DNA of 64,000 nt from Manduca sexta (Eukaryota; Arthropoda; Insecta; Lepidoptera; Sphingidae), in assembly GCF_014839805.1 (NCBI RefSeq), contig NC_051130.1, forward strand, positions 6,262,001 to 6,326,000, in the 5' to 3' direction. The translations under genes were made by a program, and so were the position numbers. This document shows, in pieces, positions 1 through 11,735 of the stretch; within the stretch, counting starts at the first letter, position 1, and each line of letters begins with the position of its first letter. The notes under the pieces are model-generated. The model did no database searches and had not been told where the DNA came from. It was given only the letters and a program-made list of their open reading frames with translations.

Positions 1-365
1 ATAATATTGACACGAGTACCAAAATACTAACTACTGGAATTCATTATTTTTAATGTTCTACTATAGTAACAATTTTTGAATAGATGTAAAATACCTATAT
101 CCAGTTGGTCTTTTTAATATTTTTCTACCTTCTTTACATAAATTTTGTTCATATATCGTTAGTACTCATCAATCATTATTAATCACTCAATCAGTAACAC
201 TTACGCTTTCGTGGCGTATTTTAAAACTAAATGTACTGCGGTTGAATTGATATCATCGTATATTTTTTTTTCATCACTGAAGACTTGGCAATACTATATC
301 TACATGTAAAGTTCCTTAGATCACTTATTTATTAAGTCTATATGTCATATAATAGTTACCCTTAC

Positions 366-571
366 TTTCTAGGCTTAGAATCCGCTGCGACGTTAACTCT
401 CCTCGACACTGCTGGTGAATTCTGTGTCCTAACCGATTGCACATTATCCACAACACGAGGAGACGCCAGGTTCGGCGCCACCATATCTAACGGCACATCA
501 TTATTCATTTTTTGACTGTTCCATCTCCTCAATGTAAAAAACGATGGTTTCTTCTTCACTTTTTCCGCCAT
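366..571 (-). CDS. Possible first coding exon of an unrecognised gene (partial)
   Basis: Minus-strand reading frame starting at ATG 571 with a favourable AAAT-ATGG context. It encodes about 68 residues rich in Lys, Arg, Ser and Asn, beginning MAEKVKKKPSFFTLRRWNSQ. The frame meets a TAA at 364-362, but that stop lies inside a plausible splice donor (AGAAA|GTAAGG, cut after 366). I therefore read this as a 206-nt first coding exon whose gene continues left of the window, rather than a complete 69-residue protein. No domain, signal peptide or membrane segment is seen and I do not recognise the family. A chance open frame cannot be excluded. Confidence 0.4.
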
Positions 572-1587
572 ATTTATTTATATCGACTTAATACTTCAAT
601 TATTGAAGACACACTAAACAATGTTAGTTGCAGAGCATTAATCGGTAATATCTAAATCGCAATTGATTAATATTTAATTTCGATCCAATCTCTGATAACT
701 TATCTGATAATGTGTGTTTATAGCACAAGCATAACAATTTCATTGTCAGCGCAAGTGACACATTGTTCAGTAAAATCGAAACCGAACAAGTTTATGTTCA
801 TGCATTAAATATCTTTTTTACTGCTTAAAAGCATAAATTCCATTGATCCTCTTCATGGGCAGGATTTTTTATCGCATATACTTGTCGTGATATTGAGAAA
901 GTTATCAAAATAATGTAGGCTTCGAGGTTGCCATATTTTAGGGGTCGATGCAGCGTAACGGTAAAAACAGGTGAAGTAAAAACATACTCACTTGTTTAAG
1001 ATGTTTACCCACTGAATTTGGCCACATTGCAAACCTGTATCCTTATCCGTTTGTAAAATTGTTTTCTATTTTTATTATTCCGTTGATATTTTTCGCTTTT
1101 CTGTTTCCTGGTACTGGTAACCGGTCTGTTACTAACTCAAACGTATCCATTAGTGTCAACATTACCTTGGTAGGCGGTCGTTTAATTGTGTTACGTAGAA
1201 GTGTCAAGTAAATCGATCTCATCTACATTTATTACCGCTGACGATTAACCGGATGTATTCTAGAACTAAAAACTATGTATAAGTTATCAATAAACCAGAT
1301 CTTTTGACTAAAGATTAACTAGTTTAAACTGATAACAATATTTGTTGACCTATTTAGATAATGGATTTTAACAATTCCAGGAACAAGGTGTATTACATTA
1401 TGTTAGCATATCTATTCTAACATGAATGACTTTGGATTTAACGTGGCGGGTTGCAAAAATACGTCTATATTGTATTTTAAAACGTAATGTATTTTAAATT
1501 ACAATAAATATAGATCGCTTGTTATCTTATTTTTGTCAAATGTTTATAGTAAATGCGACATAGATCTTTTTACACAACATAAATCTA
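572..1587. other. Intergenic, nothing recognised
   Basis: AT-rich sequence upstream of the possible exon at 366-571, so it could hold that gene's promoter. I see no open frame, RNA gene or clear repeat. Confidence 0.4.
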
Positions 1588-1787
1588 TTGTATTTTAACC
1601 GACTTCAAAAAAGGAGGAAGTTATATATTATATATACTAAGTATCAATTAAGGTAGATAAATGCATGAAAAAATATACGAAGACAATGTTTAATTGAAAT
1701 TAGGCACTACCTCCAAAATTGGTACTCACATAAGTAATGCTAATTTTTTTTTAGTTTTTAGAATTTTTTGAAGACGAAGTTTTAAAT
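1588..1787. repeat. Short inverted-repeat element (MITE-like)
   Basis: The left end carries ttttaaccgacttcaaaaaa (from about 1593) and the right end carries its imperfect reverse complement, ttttttgaagacgaagtttt (about 1764-1783). Inside are segments shared with the larger inverted-repeat element near 10.0-10.6 kb: 'aattaggcac...ccaaaattggta' and 'agataaat...aatatacgaa.acaatg'. The two belong to one family, this one being a much shorter copy. The 'accgacttcaaaaaagg' end is very common in lepidopteran genomes. Confidence 0.6.
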
Positions 1788-3490
1788 AACAAGTTTTTAA
1801 AATGTTATGAATATAAACAAATCAGCAATCATAAGACTTCTGTGTAATTAGAAATAGTGTTTATTAGTTAAACGCCTTGAACACGAGTTATCTCCAACCG
1901 ATGATGCATGGGGAAATATGCACGAGGGATGTGTAATGTTAACCGTGTTACGCAAAAGCCTATCCGGCATATCAGGGTGAACAACTTTACACTGCCAATT
2001 AGATGTTAAAACTGCGAGATATAGCCCACACGATGAATAACGCTGCGACTCTAGCATTCTTTAATCTAAATTAACAAGATGAAAAAAAATTCCACTGGAC
2101 CCGTTGCTAATATGTTCTTTTACAATCGTTAGTTAACGTATGGAAATGACACACGCTGAGTAACGCTGCAACTCTAAAATCGCATTCTTTAATCTAAATT
2201 AAATAGTACAAAAATTGTTCCATCGCACCTGTAGCCAATATGCTTTTCTAGAATGATAAATGCTAAATTTATGTATGAGAATGAAATTTCTAGCATTAGA
2301 ACTATCGATAGGATACCATCTCATACATTTGTCTATGTTCTATTAGCGTTAATGAATATAGAAAGTCATTTTGGCTACGGAACCTAAACGCCTAGACGAG
2401 GTTATGTTCGTGATGGTAAACAACATGATCAGTAGCAGAAGGAACATATCTGTCAAAACTCTTATAAACTGGGAACCTACTTACGTGATAATTGTTATTC
2501 ATATGATGGAATGTTATGAATATATTACCTAATGTATACGTAATCTGGTCATCCCTAGAAGAAACCATTGATAACTATGAAGTAAGCAAAGAGGAAGAAC
2601 AAAATTTTCCTTTGTAATCAAATTCAATAAGTAATGTAATTCAATAATAATGCTGCACTATTTTCATCCGCATCTACGTTCAAGGTGTCAAAAGCGACCC
2701 TTTTATAAAACTGGCTCTCAAGATGGAAAGATTAGGTAAATCGAACGTATCCAAGTTTACGTCTAACCAACTGCAAACTATCTCATTTATTTATAAAGAA
2801 AGTTGCGTTTTTCATTGAAATTATCGTGATCAAAATTTGACATCTAATTATGTCATTTTGATGAATACATTCTAATCAATTTATTGATTTGTGTCGACTG
2901 ACTAGGTTGATTTGGACTGATAGTGTGATTATGTATTGGTGTTTGAATTGAATATGAAATTTTGAAAAGGGCACATCTCAGAAATATAAGATTTAGATCT
3001 ATGTCGAGAAATGTATATATAATAACAAATAACAAAACTTCTGTAATTTATTATTGCTAATTGAAACCAAATTCTAATACAAATTATTTATTTTAACTAT
3101 TTTAGAAAATTTCCATTTCCTGAACTTTTCACATTATCGGACATGTGCCCTTTTCAAAATTGCATATTCAATAATAGTCTACCCACGGTTTATCTAAAAT
3201 ATGCCTCACTTTAGATGACAATTTAGACGCCCTGTAACTTTATGACATGAGATAGAAATATACCTACGTCATAATATGTGACAACATTTACTGCACGTCT
3301 GTCTACCGCCTAAAGGCTTAACTGTATTGTATATTTCATGCCTAGAAGCAACATCGATCAATGTAATAAGCTTCGTTTTATTGATATAAGCATGACTGTA
3401 TTGTTTACATGTATCGAAGCATCGCCTAATATAACAAAGTATCCAACGTTATGCATTTTTTTTGCTAGTTTAATGGATGTATTTAATTAA
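1788..3490. other. Intergenic, nothing recognised
   Basis: AT-rich. Two similar segments, near 2040-2110 and 2160-2230, share 'taacgctgc(g/a)actcta' and 'cattctttaatctaaatta', which suggests a local duplication about 120 bp apart. No coding signal is seen. Confidence 0.35.
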
Positions 3491-3491
3491 T

Positions 3492-3660
3492 GTTAATATT
3501 ATAAAGCTAAAGAGTTTGTTTGTTGGAATGCATTAATTTCAGGAACTACTTAACCGACTTTGATATTTTTTCTCAATACTGTATGCTTCTTTTAATCCCG
3601 GTAACATATTTAACCCGCAAAAACATTTTCACCCAGGCGGAGCAGCCATAAGCTCGTTAT
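3492..3660 (+). repeat. Copy of dispersed lepidopteran element (aagagtttgtttg type)
   Basis: The text runs 'ataaagctaaagagtttgtt', then 'caggaactacttaaccgac', 'cccggtaacatatttaaccc' and 'ggcggagcagc'. It resembles the family seen again at 9.6, 11.5, 28.4, 41.5, 51.4, 53.0 and 60.4 kb. No coding capacity remains. Confidence 0.5.
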
Positions 3661-4112
3661 CAAATATCATTGGCTATTTTCAAATGGTTAGAAACATTTA
3701 TGGATTTAAGCTGTTTGCTGAGGACAAGAATACATATTTTTTCTAGAGATGACAATACTAATACCTAACTAGGTGTATTTCCTATTAGTCATATACATTT
3801 TCTGTTTAGCTGTGATGTGTGCGTTGACAGTGGCGTATAAATTATAGCTTTATGCTTAAAGTTCTTTTAAAAACGAACCTGGAATATGTTATTTATATAT
3901 TTATACCATGTCATTCTGGTTACAGAAATAGTTATTACAACGAATTATTTATTAATAATTTTATTTATAAAAACTCCCTGACAAGAGCTCTATTATATCC
4001 ATATTTCCTGAAGCTTATTTTCATGCCTTGATAACGTAATGATTATCCCCAGCAATTCGTCTGTGTATTTCTGAATCAAAACTGTGACAACAAAAATATA
4101 AACATATTACTA

Positions 4113-4175
4113 AACTCTATCAGTGATAGAGTTACAGGTATACCTGTATAGTGACGGTAACACTATAGTGTTACC
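4113..4175. repeat. Three consecutive perfect palindromes
   Basis: The first is 4113-4133, arms AACTCTATCA / TGATAGAGTT around a central G. The second is 4133-4148, tacaggtatacctgta. The third is 4156-4175, ggtaacactatagtgttacc. Each is a perfect inverted repeat, and all lie within 63 bp. I know of no function. Confidence 0.9.
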
Positions 4176-4684
4176 TTATATGTTTCGGATTATTTAGTAG
4201 TTGATTATAATATCCCTTACACGAAAACACAAACGGCGAGAATATCAAAAAATCTTTGTCAGGGTAAGAGAATATTTAACTAATATTTTGTAATAGCTAC
4301 AAAAACATTATTAGCAAACATTTTTAATAAACTATCCGATATCACGCTTATTTTCCTGCAATATATATGCTATATTTACGCCAAAGCTCTTACCGCAGTA
4401 TCAACATAAAAAAATTAGAATAAAATGTAAACATGTGTCTACTATTTTATCGCACATATGAATAAATGATAGTCTAGTAAGGTGTCCTACTTTAACCTTA
4501 CATAGTCCTAGGAACTTGTTGTAAATATACAATATGTATTCAATGCACTTGGTATACAGAAGTGACGCATCGAATCTTATCTAGGTGTTTCATCTCTATA
4601 AAATAAATATTACGTGACGTGAATTTATTATTAAGGCTATAAGGGAAATGCTGCTCTGCTTTAGCTTTTGAAGGTTACGTCATG

Positions 4685-4990
4685 AATGTGGTGGTAGTTC
4701 TCTCATATGTGAGAGTCCGCCTGGGTAGGTACCACTGCAATGTCTATTTCTGCCGCCAGACAGCAGTGTGTAGTCACTGTTGTGTTCCCGTTTGAAGGAC
4801 ATTGTAGCCAGTGTAACTAAAGGACATAATGAGAATTAACATCTCAAGTCTCAGGATGGCCAGCGCAGTGGAATACCAAACAATACTTTGTGATTCAAGG
4901 ATTGTGTTTCTACTGTTTATGGGCGGGATCTCTTACCATCAGGCGAACGGCAAGCTCGTCTCGTCATTCAAAGCAATAAAAAAAAAGGTG
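4685..4990 (+). repeat. 3' tail of a non-LTR retrotransposon
   Basis: Contains the lepidopteran LINE 3'-end string 'cgcctgggtaggtaccactg', then 'ccgccagacagcagtgtgta', 'gtgttcccgtttgaagg', 'cagtgtaacta', 'ttaccatcaggcgaacggca' and 'tcgtctcgtcattca', finishing in an A-run (about 4977-4986). The A-rich end fixes the plus orientation. The element is 5'-truncated, with no reverse transcriptase. Placement in the CR1-like group is from memory of such tails, not from a search. Confidence 0.7.
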
Positions 4991-7619
4991 GCTGAACACC
5001 AAATATTCCTTAAAAGGATGAAGTAAATGATTATAACAATATCAAGTGTATTAACTTTCCCTGTGTTGAGCGTGAGGTTTTCTTTTCAAACGGGAACTTA
5101 CTGCTTCCAGCATGCTCTTCAAAAGCAGTTTGGTAAACTGCTAATACTTTTTCTTAAGTTAAAATCACAATATGTATGTTTATTTATGTTTTATCCTTTT
5201 TTGTCTGTTTTAAGTTTCTACTTATATATCTAAATAATATTAATAACAAATATTATTAATTTTGCCACTGTACCAATATATAAATTTGCATGCTGTGGTC
5301 TCCTATAATTGAAGAGGCACGTCACATTGCTAATTGTAAAAATGCTACGACATTGTTTTTATTATATGCCGTGTATCCTTCGTTGGAGGTCCTTAATGAT
5401 AACATCCAAAAATATTAGCGTAAAAATCAGCCATTATTGCAATAAACTTATTTCTTTGCCAAATCTCTGTACTAAGCCATTCCGTTGGCAGATAGCGCGG
5501 TCATAAATAATTGTATGTTTATTATATTTACGATCAGCATCATTCTCACACAAACTTTCTCCTCACATTCGCGACGTTACATTAGACAAATATTAATTAA
5601 ATATTAGCAAACACGACCTACAAGTACAATTTTCATGCAAGATTAACGGACGGTGTAAAATCTTAAAGCAAATGTTTAGGGAGCTTCCACACTGAGGCTT
5701 TTGTGAAGGAAAATTTTGCAATGTAATATTAAATAAATTTCTTATTTTGCGAATATTTATTGCTACTTGCAGGGCATTTACGGCTCAACTGTGGACAATA
5801 AATTAACAACATAAAATACGCAATTATTAACGATAAAGAGTAACGTTCTGTAACAAGTAAAGAATGCGTGTTGACACAACATATTATGTTTATAGCAAAT
5901 ATTATTTGAGGTTTCTTTATTAAGGCCACAAGCAACGTTAAACAATATTTCTCTAACAATATACCCGCAAGTTATGTTACTATGATATTGCCTATTTTAA
6001 AAGTTATTTATCACGATGACATTACTTTTTTTATCTATTACTAGACATAAACTTGAAAACATTACTCCTTAAAAAGTACCGGCGTGGATGCAAACACACA
6101 TTAGTTTTTTTGCCTATGGTTGAAAACAAATTTGCAAACTTTACTCCTCAAAAACTACCGACGTGGATGCACCTTTATAACTGACCGGTATAACAATGCT
6201 TCCTATTTCAAGCGCGTGTCATTGAAAAACATCACGAATGACGCTTCCTGAGAAATCTATGTCAACATTACAAACAGGCGCTTAAGACACTAGTATTCAA
6301 ATTTGTAGCCCGCGTTTCACCCTGGACTAGGTATGTGGGCCAAATTAATTACCATAACAATGAAGTTGTAAAATACATTATTTATATCCAGGATGGCACC
6401 GCTCAATTTCTATTCGCAAATGACATTAAACATCTTAACGAAAATGGCGGATGTTTTAAATACAAAACTTACTTACCGTATGCACTTATATATTCAAAGG
6501 CAACATTTACCTTACAATTGAATTTTAATGGAAATTCGGAATTTTAGAACTTTGTAAATAACATTTTTTGATAAATTATAGTAGAATAATGTAATAAAAT
6601 CTAACGTCTAATTACATATTATAAGAAAAAGCTCACGGGTATTTCCGGAATTGTAAGCGTGTGTAACTAACTAGTGCACCTGCGGTTCACCGAGCTTATT
6701 CCATAGCTTACGTACACGGCTCCGTCCGCGTTGAAATCTTTTCCATGAATAAAGTTCAACTAAGCATATTTTGTGAAAAAATGTCTTTATTAGACTAGAA
6801 CTTAAAATATGTATGCCGAATATCGTCAAAATCTATTCAGTGGTGTAATTTTATTTAATAGCTTAAAAGCTGATTTGTCATTCATCAGATAAAAGTAATT
6901 TGTAGGATAAAGTACGAATGCAAACGAATTGAAAATTACATTTATATATTATGTAGTAAAGTTGTCAATTCGTCTCACTTTTATATTTAGCTTGATTAAA
7001 TTTTATTTTAAATTTCATAAATTAATCGTATGTGTGTTTTACAAACAAACATCTGAATATTCAAATAGCTTCACAACCCTACACGTTTATGATATTAGCA
7101 AAAATATTATTATTAAGTCATGTGAGGCGTGAATGGTGTAAACGTTTTCAGAATTTAAAAACAAATAAAATCGATTCCAGTTCAGAACTATACTGTGTAC
7201 AACAAGACATGTTATTGTATTAAAAAATCATAATAAACTTAGTGACAATAATCGACTTAATATCTATCGATAATATTTTAATAGCTTTATAATCCATAAA
7301 TTATATTTCTCTATAAATCTTTAACACCACATGATTATCAATTAAAATCAATGTGACCGGATAAAACGGATTAGTGATACTGTATTGTTATTGGCTCCAT
7401 TCTGAATAATTTAATATCATGAATGATTCATGTAAACCTTTTAGCACTTTGTTGCGAATAACGTATTTTGTATATGTTTTATAGCTATAGCACTTATTGA
7501 TAGATTGTTTTAAATGACGGGATTTCGTGACATGCTTTTTACAAACTGACGTTATGTTTAATTAAATTACTTATATCAACCGACATCCAATTGTTTCATC
7601 TCGATAATTCGATACGGTG
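4991..7619. other. Intergenic, one degenerate direct repeat
   Basis: AT-rich and without recognisable genes. At 6050-6091 and 6128-6172 two related segments share 'ttgaaaac/ttgcaaac', 'ttactcct.aaaaa.tacc' and 'cgtggatgca', spaced about 80 bp. The short open frames here have no features of real proteins. Confidence 0.4.
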
Positions 7620-8373
7620 ATCTCACGTCTGCTCGCCAAACGAGTTCGGGGGCGAATTCACTTACAATGTGTGTTACCCATTAAAGAAGCAAAGCAGGAA
7701 AAGGAACACCGCTAACCCAGTGGCCAACTGGCGAGGCGACGTCGAACGATTACACCCGCCCGAGCCTCCATTCCGTACCGGTATCGCCGCGCCAACGCTC
7801 GCAACAAGACACTTAAACCGAGTCTCATTACTGCAGGCGCAACAACCGACCTTATGACGCTCGTGCCATAAACGATGAGGTCCAGCCACCCATCACCCCA
7901 GGGTGTCGCGCTCCATTGTTTTACAATGCGGAAAGCGAAGGACGCACCGCGCATCCTAATTAGTAAAGAGAGTTTTGGCGACATGTGAATACAAAGTCGT
8001 AGTATATCGTCGCGGCCGAAGAAATTACAGACGACGAAGGACACCAGGACGAACGTGACGACGCCGCGCACATAACTTTTCGAATTGTCAATAGTAAAAG
8101 AAATTTGTCGCGGATTATATCGAAGGAGGACACTATTCATGGAATAGTTATTGTTATGCGCAACTGTGGCCGAAAGTTTGCGAAATTTTGGCAACAACGC
8201 AAGACAGTCGCGTGCGCAGGTGACCTGCAATTGGCCGATACATTTGAGATGATCGCTCGCGAAGGACATACTCGTTCTGTGTGATTAATGGTGATCGATA
8301 GTTCGACAAGGACACTAGGTAGCCTTGTGTGGTGCTTTGAATGAAAATTTATTCCTACCTGTTGTGATATTGA
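7620..8373 (+). promoter_or_regulatory. GC-richer island with a probable non-coding first exon
   Basis: Base composition rises sharply over 7620-8280 with many CpG steps (for example gcgaggcgacgtcg, gtcgcgtgcgcagg) against AT-rich surroundings. On the plus strand the segment ends in ATTGAG|GTGAGTAAG with the cut after 8373, an almost ideal splice donor. The ATGs just before it (8251, 8289 and 8341) each open only a short frame that stops before the donor, as in a 5' UTR with small upstream ORFs. I infer a promoter and untranslated first exon of a plus-strand gene whose coding exons lie far downstream. A minus-strand frame of 185 codons also spans 7712-8269 but has no recognisable protein features. 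Confidence 0.4.
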
Positions 8374-9439
8374 GGTGAGTAAGTTTTGTTACATCCATTA
8401 GAGCATTTATTTTTGTCAATAGCAGACCTTTTGGCACGTAAACATTTTAAGATATAAAGATGTCCCCGTTCTGTACTTGTTTTAAGTATTACGGCAACTA
8501 AAATTTGCAAATAAGTACTTGTTTTGGTTAGTCAATTTATGTCATGCAAACTTGATTCCACATTAATGGAATATAGGTACATAAAACAGTTAATGGTTTA
8601 TTTTATAGCTTTTTTACGACATATTTACGAGGATACATTGATAGAGGTGCATGAGATTACGTTCTTAAGCGGCGAATGTTGACCGGGCAATGCATATTCA
8701 AATCACTAACAATCGTAACATGAATATAAATAAAATAATCAAGATCACAAAACAAGCAACAGTTTAAAATGTTTATGAAAATATAGCGACACGACCCTAA
8801 TCTGAAAGCACATTGAACCATGAAAAAGCGATTTGAAAACATTAAGCTTATCTCACTGCGGGCGGTAGAGCGTTTTATTGATTCCAGTGCCAAAAGTGGA
8901 ACATCATTTTCTACGTTTATATCTGCCAAACCACAGCGGTACTAAATAAGGTCATGTGTTATACAGTAATGGTAATGCTATAAAACGGTTTACAAGTTAA
9001 AACAATAACACATTTGGTCGAGATGAAATGTTGCGATTTGTTTGTACCACAGCGCGAGCTATTGCCGCGTTCTGCAGTCGATCCAGATTCTGTTTAGGTC
9101 AAACTTGTGTTGACAAGTCCACATGTCAGTAATTAGTTTTCATCTTATACCACTTTCTACCTTTTTATTTTACTTTTTTGTAATTTAATGTTTATATTTA
9201 TGTATTTTTAATATCTGGGTTTCCATAGGTCGTATAATTAATATGTTTTTTGTTCTCGTTTACTAAAGTTAAAAATATGTTTTGTTTTTAAAATGGCTAA
9301 GGAGTTTGCAAGTTATTACAACATGAACTCTTTTTATTGCGTCTTGTTAAGAACGTTTAAATTATCTGAACGTGTTCGTTATACGTTAAGTTATTGCGTG
9401 AAATAAACTTAACTTCACCTTTATAAATGTTTAAATAAA

Positions 9440-9443
<4 letters not shown>
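8374..9443. other. Non-coding, nothing recognised
   Basis: AT-rich, possibly the start of an intron downstream of the donor at 8374. The small minus-strand frame at 8657-8929 shows no domain or signal. Confidence 0.35.

Positions 9444-9529
<86 letters not shown>
9444..9529. repeat. (AT)n microsatellite
   Basis: Uninterrupted run of about 43 AT dinucleotides. Perfect runs this long are highly mutable and likely length-polymorphic. Confidence 0.95.
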
Positions 9530-9532
<3 letters not shown>

Positions 9533-9609
9533 TGCTTATAGTTTACATAATATTTTGATGTCATTACTTATTTTATTTGGGTGGTAACAACAAAGTTAAA
9601 TACATTATA

Positions 9610-9800
9610 TTATTACACTAGCTTTTGCAGTTTTTCAGGCTAAAGTTTTCCGTTATAAAAGTAGTAGTTTCCCGGGAGCCTATGTTCTTCCCAGGGTCTC
9701 AAACTGATTCCATACCAAATTTCATCTTAATACGTTGGGTAGTTTTTGAGTTTAACACGTTCAGGCAGACAGATGCAGCGGGGGACGTTGTTTTATAATA
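9610..9800 (-). repeat. Diverged copy of the dispersed short element
   Basis: Begins 'actagcttttgcag', carries 'ccataccaaatttcatctta' and 'gggtagtttttgagttta', and ends near 'cagacagatgcag'. This is the reverse orientation of the 'aacggatttggatgaaa' family listed at 53.0 kb. It is non-coding. Confidence 0.5.
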
Positions 9801-9954
9801 TATTTTTTTCTACTTCTTACATACATATATATAGCATCACACCTTTTCCCCTTTTCAGTGGTACTCAGAGGTGTAACTCCTTAACGCGATAGTCGTATCG
9901 AGAGCGAAACACAACTATGCCATTGAGACGGTCTATTTTTTTACTAACACAAAA

Positions 9955-10590
9955 AAGCAAAAAATAAAATAATTTTAACAAAAATTAAACCGCCTTCAAA
10001 ACCACTCAAAACCAAAAATAATTTCACATAACAAGTATATATTGGATACCAATTTTGGAGTCGGTGCCTAATTAAAATTGCTAGTTAAGCTAGATAAATA
10101 CATTAACGAATATACGAAAACAATGTGCTGCCAGCGTACAAAGTCAGCAAGTCAGATCGTCACCGGAGATAAACACATCGCCGCAGCACAGCAAATGGAA
10201 GCTATTAAGGAAATATTTAAATTTGTGAACTGTACACTACCCAAATTCTTCCCCTGTTACATATAGCTGGTTAAATGTGGGTGTATTACACTCCCTGCCT
10301 CGAAAAAAGAGGAACTAAAAAGATGAAATACCATACATGTGCTTGGTATTACACCTTTCACTGTGTATGTTTGTTAATAGTACACGCAAACCTACTCCTT
10401 TTTATTGATTTGAAAGAAATTTAGCTCGTAGATGGACTATGCAACAAATATAGCTAACTAGCAATTTTAATTAGGCACCGACTCCAAAATTGGTATCCAA
10501 TATATACTTGTTATGTGAAATTATTTTTTGGTTTTGAGTGGTTTTTGAAGGCGGTTTAATTTTTTGTTAAATTTATTTTTATTAAGCATG
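9955..10590. mobile_element. Non-autonomous DNA element with terminal inverted repeats of about 130 bp
   Basis: The left arm (about 9960-10094) and right arm (about 10447-10585) are nearly identical reverse complements. The left arm reads 'aaattaaaccgccttcaaaa', 'ccactcaaaaccaaaaa', 'ataacaagtatatattggat', 'accaattttggagtcggtgc', 'aattaaaattgctagtt'; the right arm reads the same on the other strand, differing mainly by single-base indels. The 350-bp centre has no transposase. Its one open frame, 62 codons at 10078-10266, starts inside the arm and looks spurious. High arm identity suggests fairly recent insertion or gene conversion. Exact ends and target-site duplication were not resolved. Confidence 0.8.
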
Positions 10591-11127
10591 TCAATAAAAT
10601 CAATTTTCTGATTAGTCCATTTTTGAGAAAGATCGAAAAATAGAATTGGGATCGTTCATTGAAAATGGCGGTAAGCCAGCGATATGTAGTGACTCAACGG
10701 GTTATATGATTCTTTATTAATTGAAAAAAACTGTTTCAATGTCATGTAAATACGTGTTCTGTATTTGATTATCTATTGTACCAATAATTATTAATGTTGC
10801 ACTATTCCCAATATATGTATAATCTCTTTGTATACTGTAGCTGACCGTACACTCAAAAAAAATAAAAAAAAATTCAAGTAATTTCTGCGTGCTTACGTTG
10901 TAAAATTAAGGTAGATATTGTAACTTAGACTTGTCGGTCGACCAATACCATTCTCCCGTGACCATGAAGGCTGCAAAGACTTAGTGACTTGTGTAAAGTT
11001 TTGATACGATTAACGCGATATTGGATCTTCTAGAGAAGATTGACGTTCGGTAGTTGGATATGGATGATTGATTGGATGGATTGGATGGATAGTAAAATCG
11101 AAGACATGTTGTTTAAAAAATATACGT
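10591..11127. other. Intergenic, nothing recognised
   Basis: AT-rich with an A-run near 10855-10870. No gene or clear repeat is seen. Confidence 0.35.
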
Positions 11128-11215
11128 TTCGTTTGTTGCGCCGACCCCACATTGGGGTAGGATTAAGGATAAGGCGAGGAGGAAGAAACTACATTAGGTC
11201 ATTAATTAGAATACT
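11128..11215 (+). repeat. Fragment of a non-LTR 3' tail
   Basis: Contains 'gttgcgccgaccccacattg' followed by 'gataaggcgaggaggaaga', a widespread tail motif of RTE-like LINEs in Lepidoptera (family from memory). Short and non-coding. Confidence 0.5.
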
Positions 11216-11429
11216 TTCTACAATTAATGAGACCATAAACTAACACATGTGCATTAATCAATTCTAAGCGGATCCATATTAGGTGAATTTTCTTATAGAC
11301 ACTATGTTTCACTATGCATAATCTAACAGTAAGCTACATAGATGACATGTAAGTCATTAGTGCTGAGGTAATCTTGGTAACGGTGCGGTGTGTGGTGACA
11401 TCAAAAGCTTTTATAGTAACGTAATTATA

Positions 11430-11735
11430 TTATATTGAATCATATGGAATACTAGGTGTTGCTCGCGGTTTTGCTCGACTTTGCTTGCGTGAAATCCCTT
11501 TGCAGCTACAAAAGTCTCTGAAATGATTTACTATACCTTATATTTAAAAAATATTGAATTATTTTCCATGGGAGCATATTACCGGGGTTAGAAGTAGCCT
11601 AGGTATGTTTTCATGTCCTGGTTTACCCGTATGACAACTGTTTATTTGTTCCAGTGTTTACTTCAAACAAACATACAAACATCCAAACATTTTCACTGAC
11701 GTTCGCATTTATAATATTAATAAAATCATAAGGGA
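11430..11735 (-). repeat. Copy of the dispersed short element
   Basis: Has 'gctcgcggttttgctcgac' near 11461 and 'cgttcgcatttataatatta' near 11700, the conserved ends of this family read in reverse. Between them are diverged 'accggggttagaagtagcct' and 'acaaacatacaaacatcc' segments. Confidence 0.55.

Noticed and set aside
4113..4133. Tet operator or cloning-vector contamination
   Set aside because: Only the operator core is similar; flanking DNA is ordinary insect sequence with no vector parts.
9444..9529. Functional origin or matrix element
   Set aside because: A plain AT microsatellite; nothing in the sequence indicates function.
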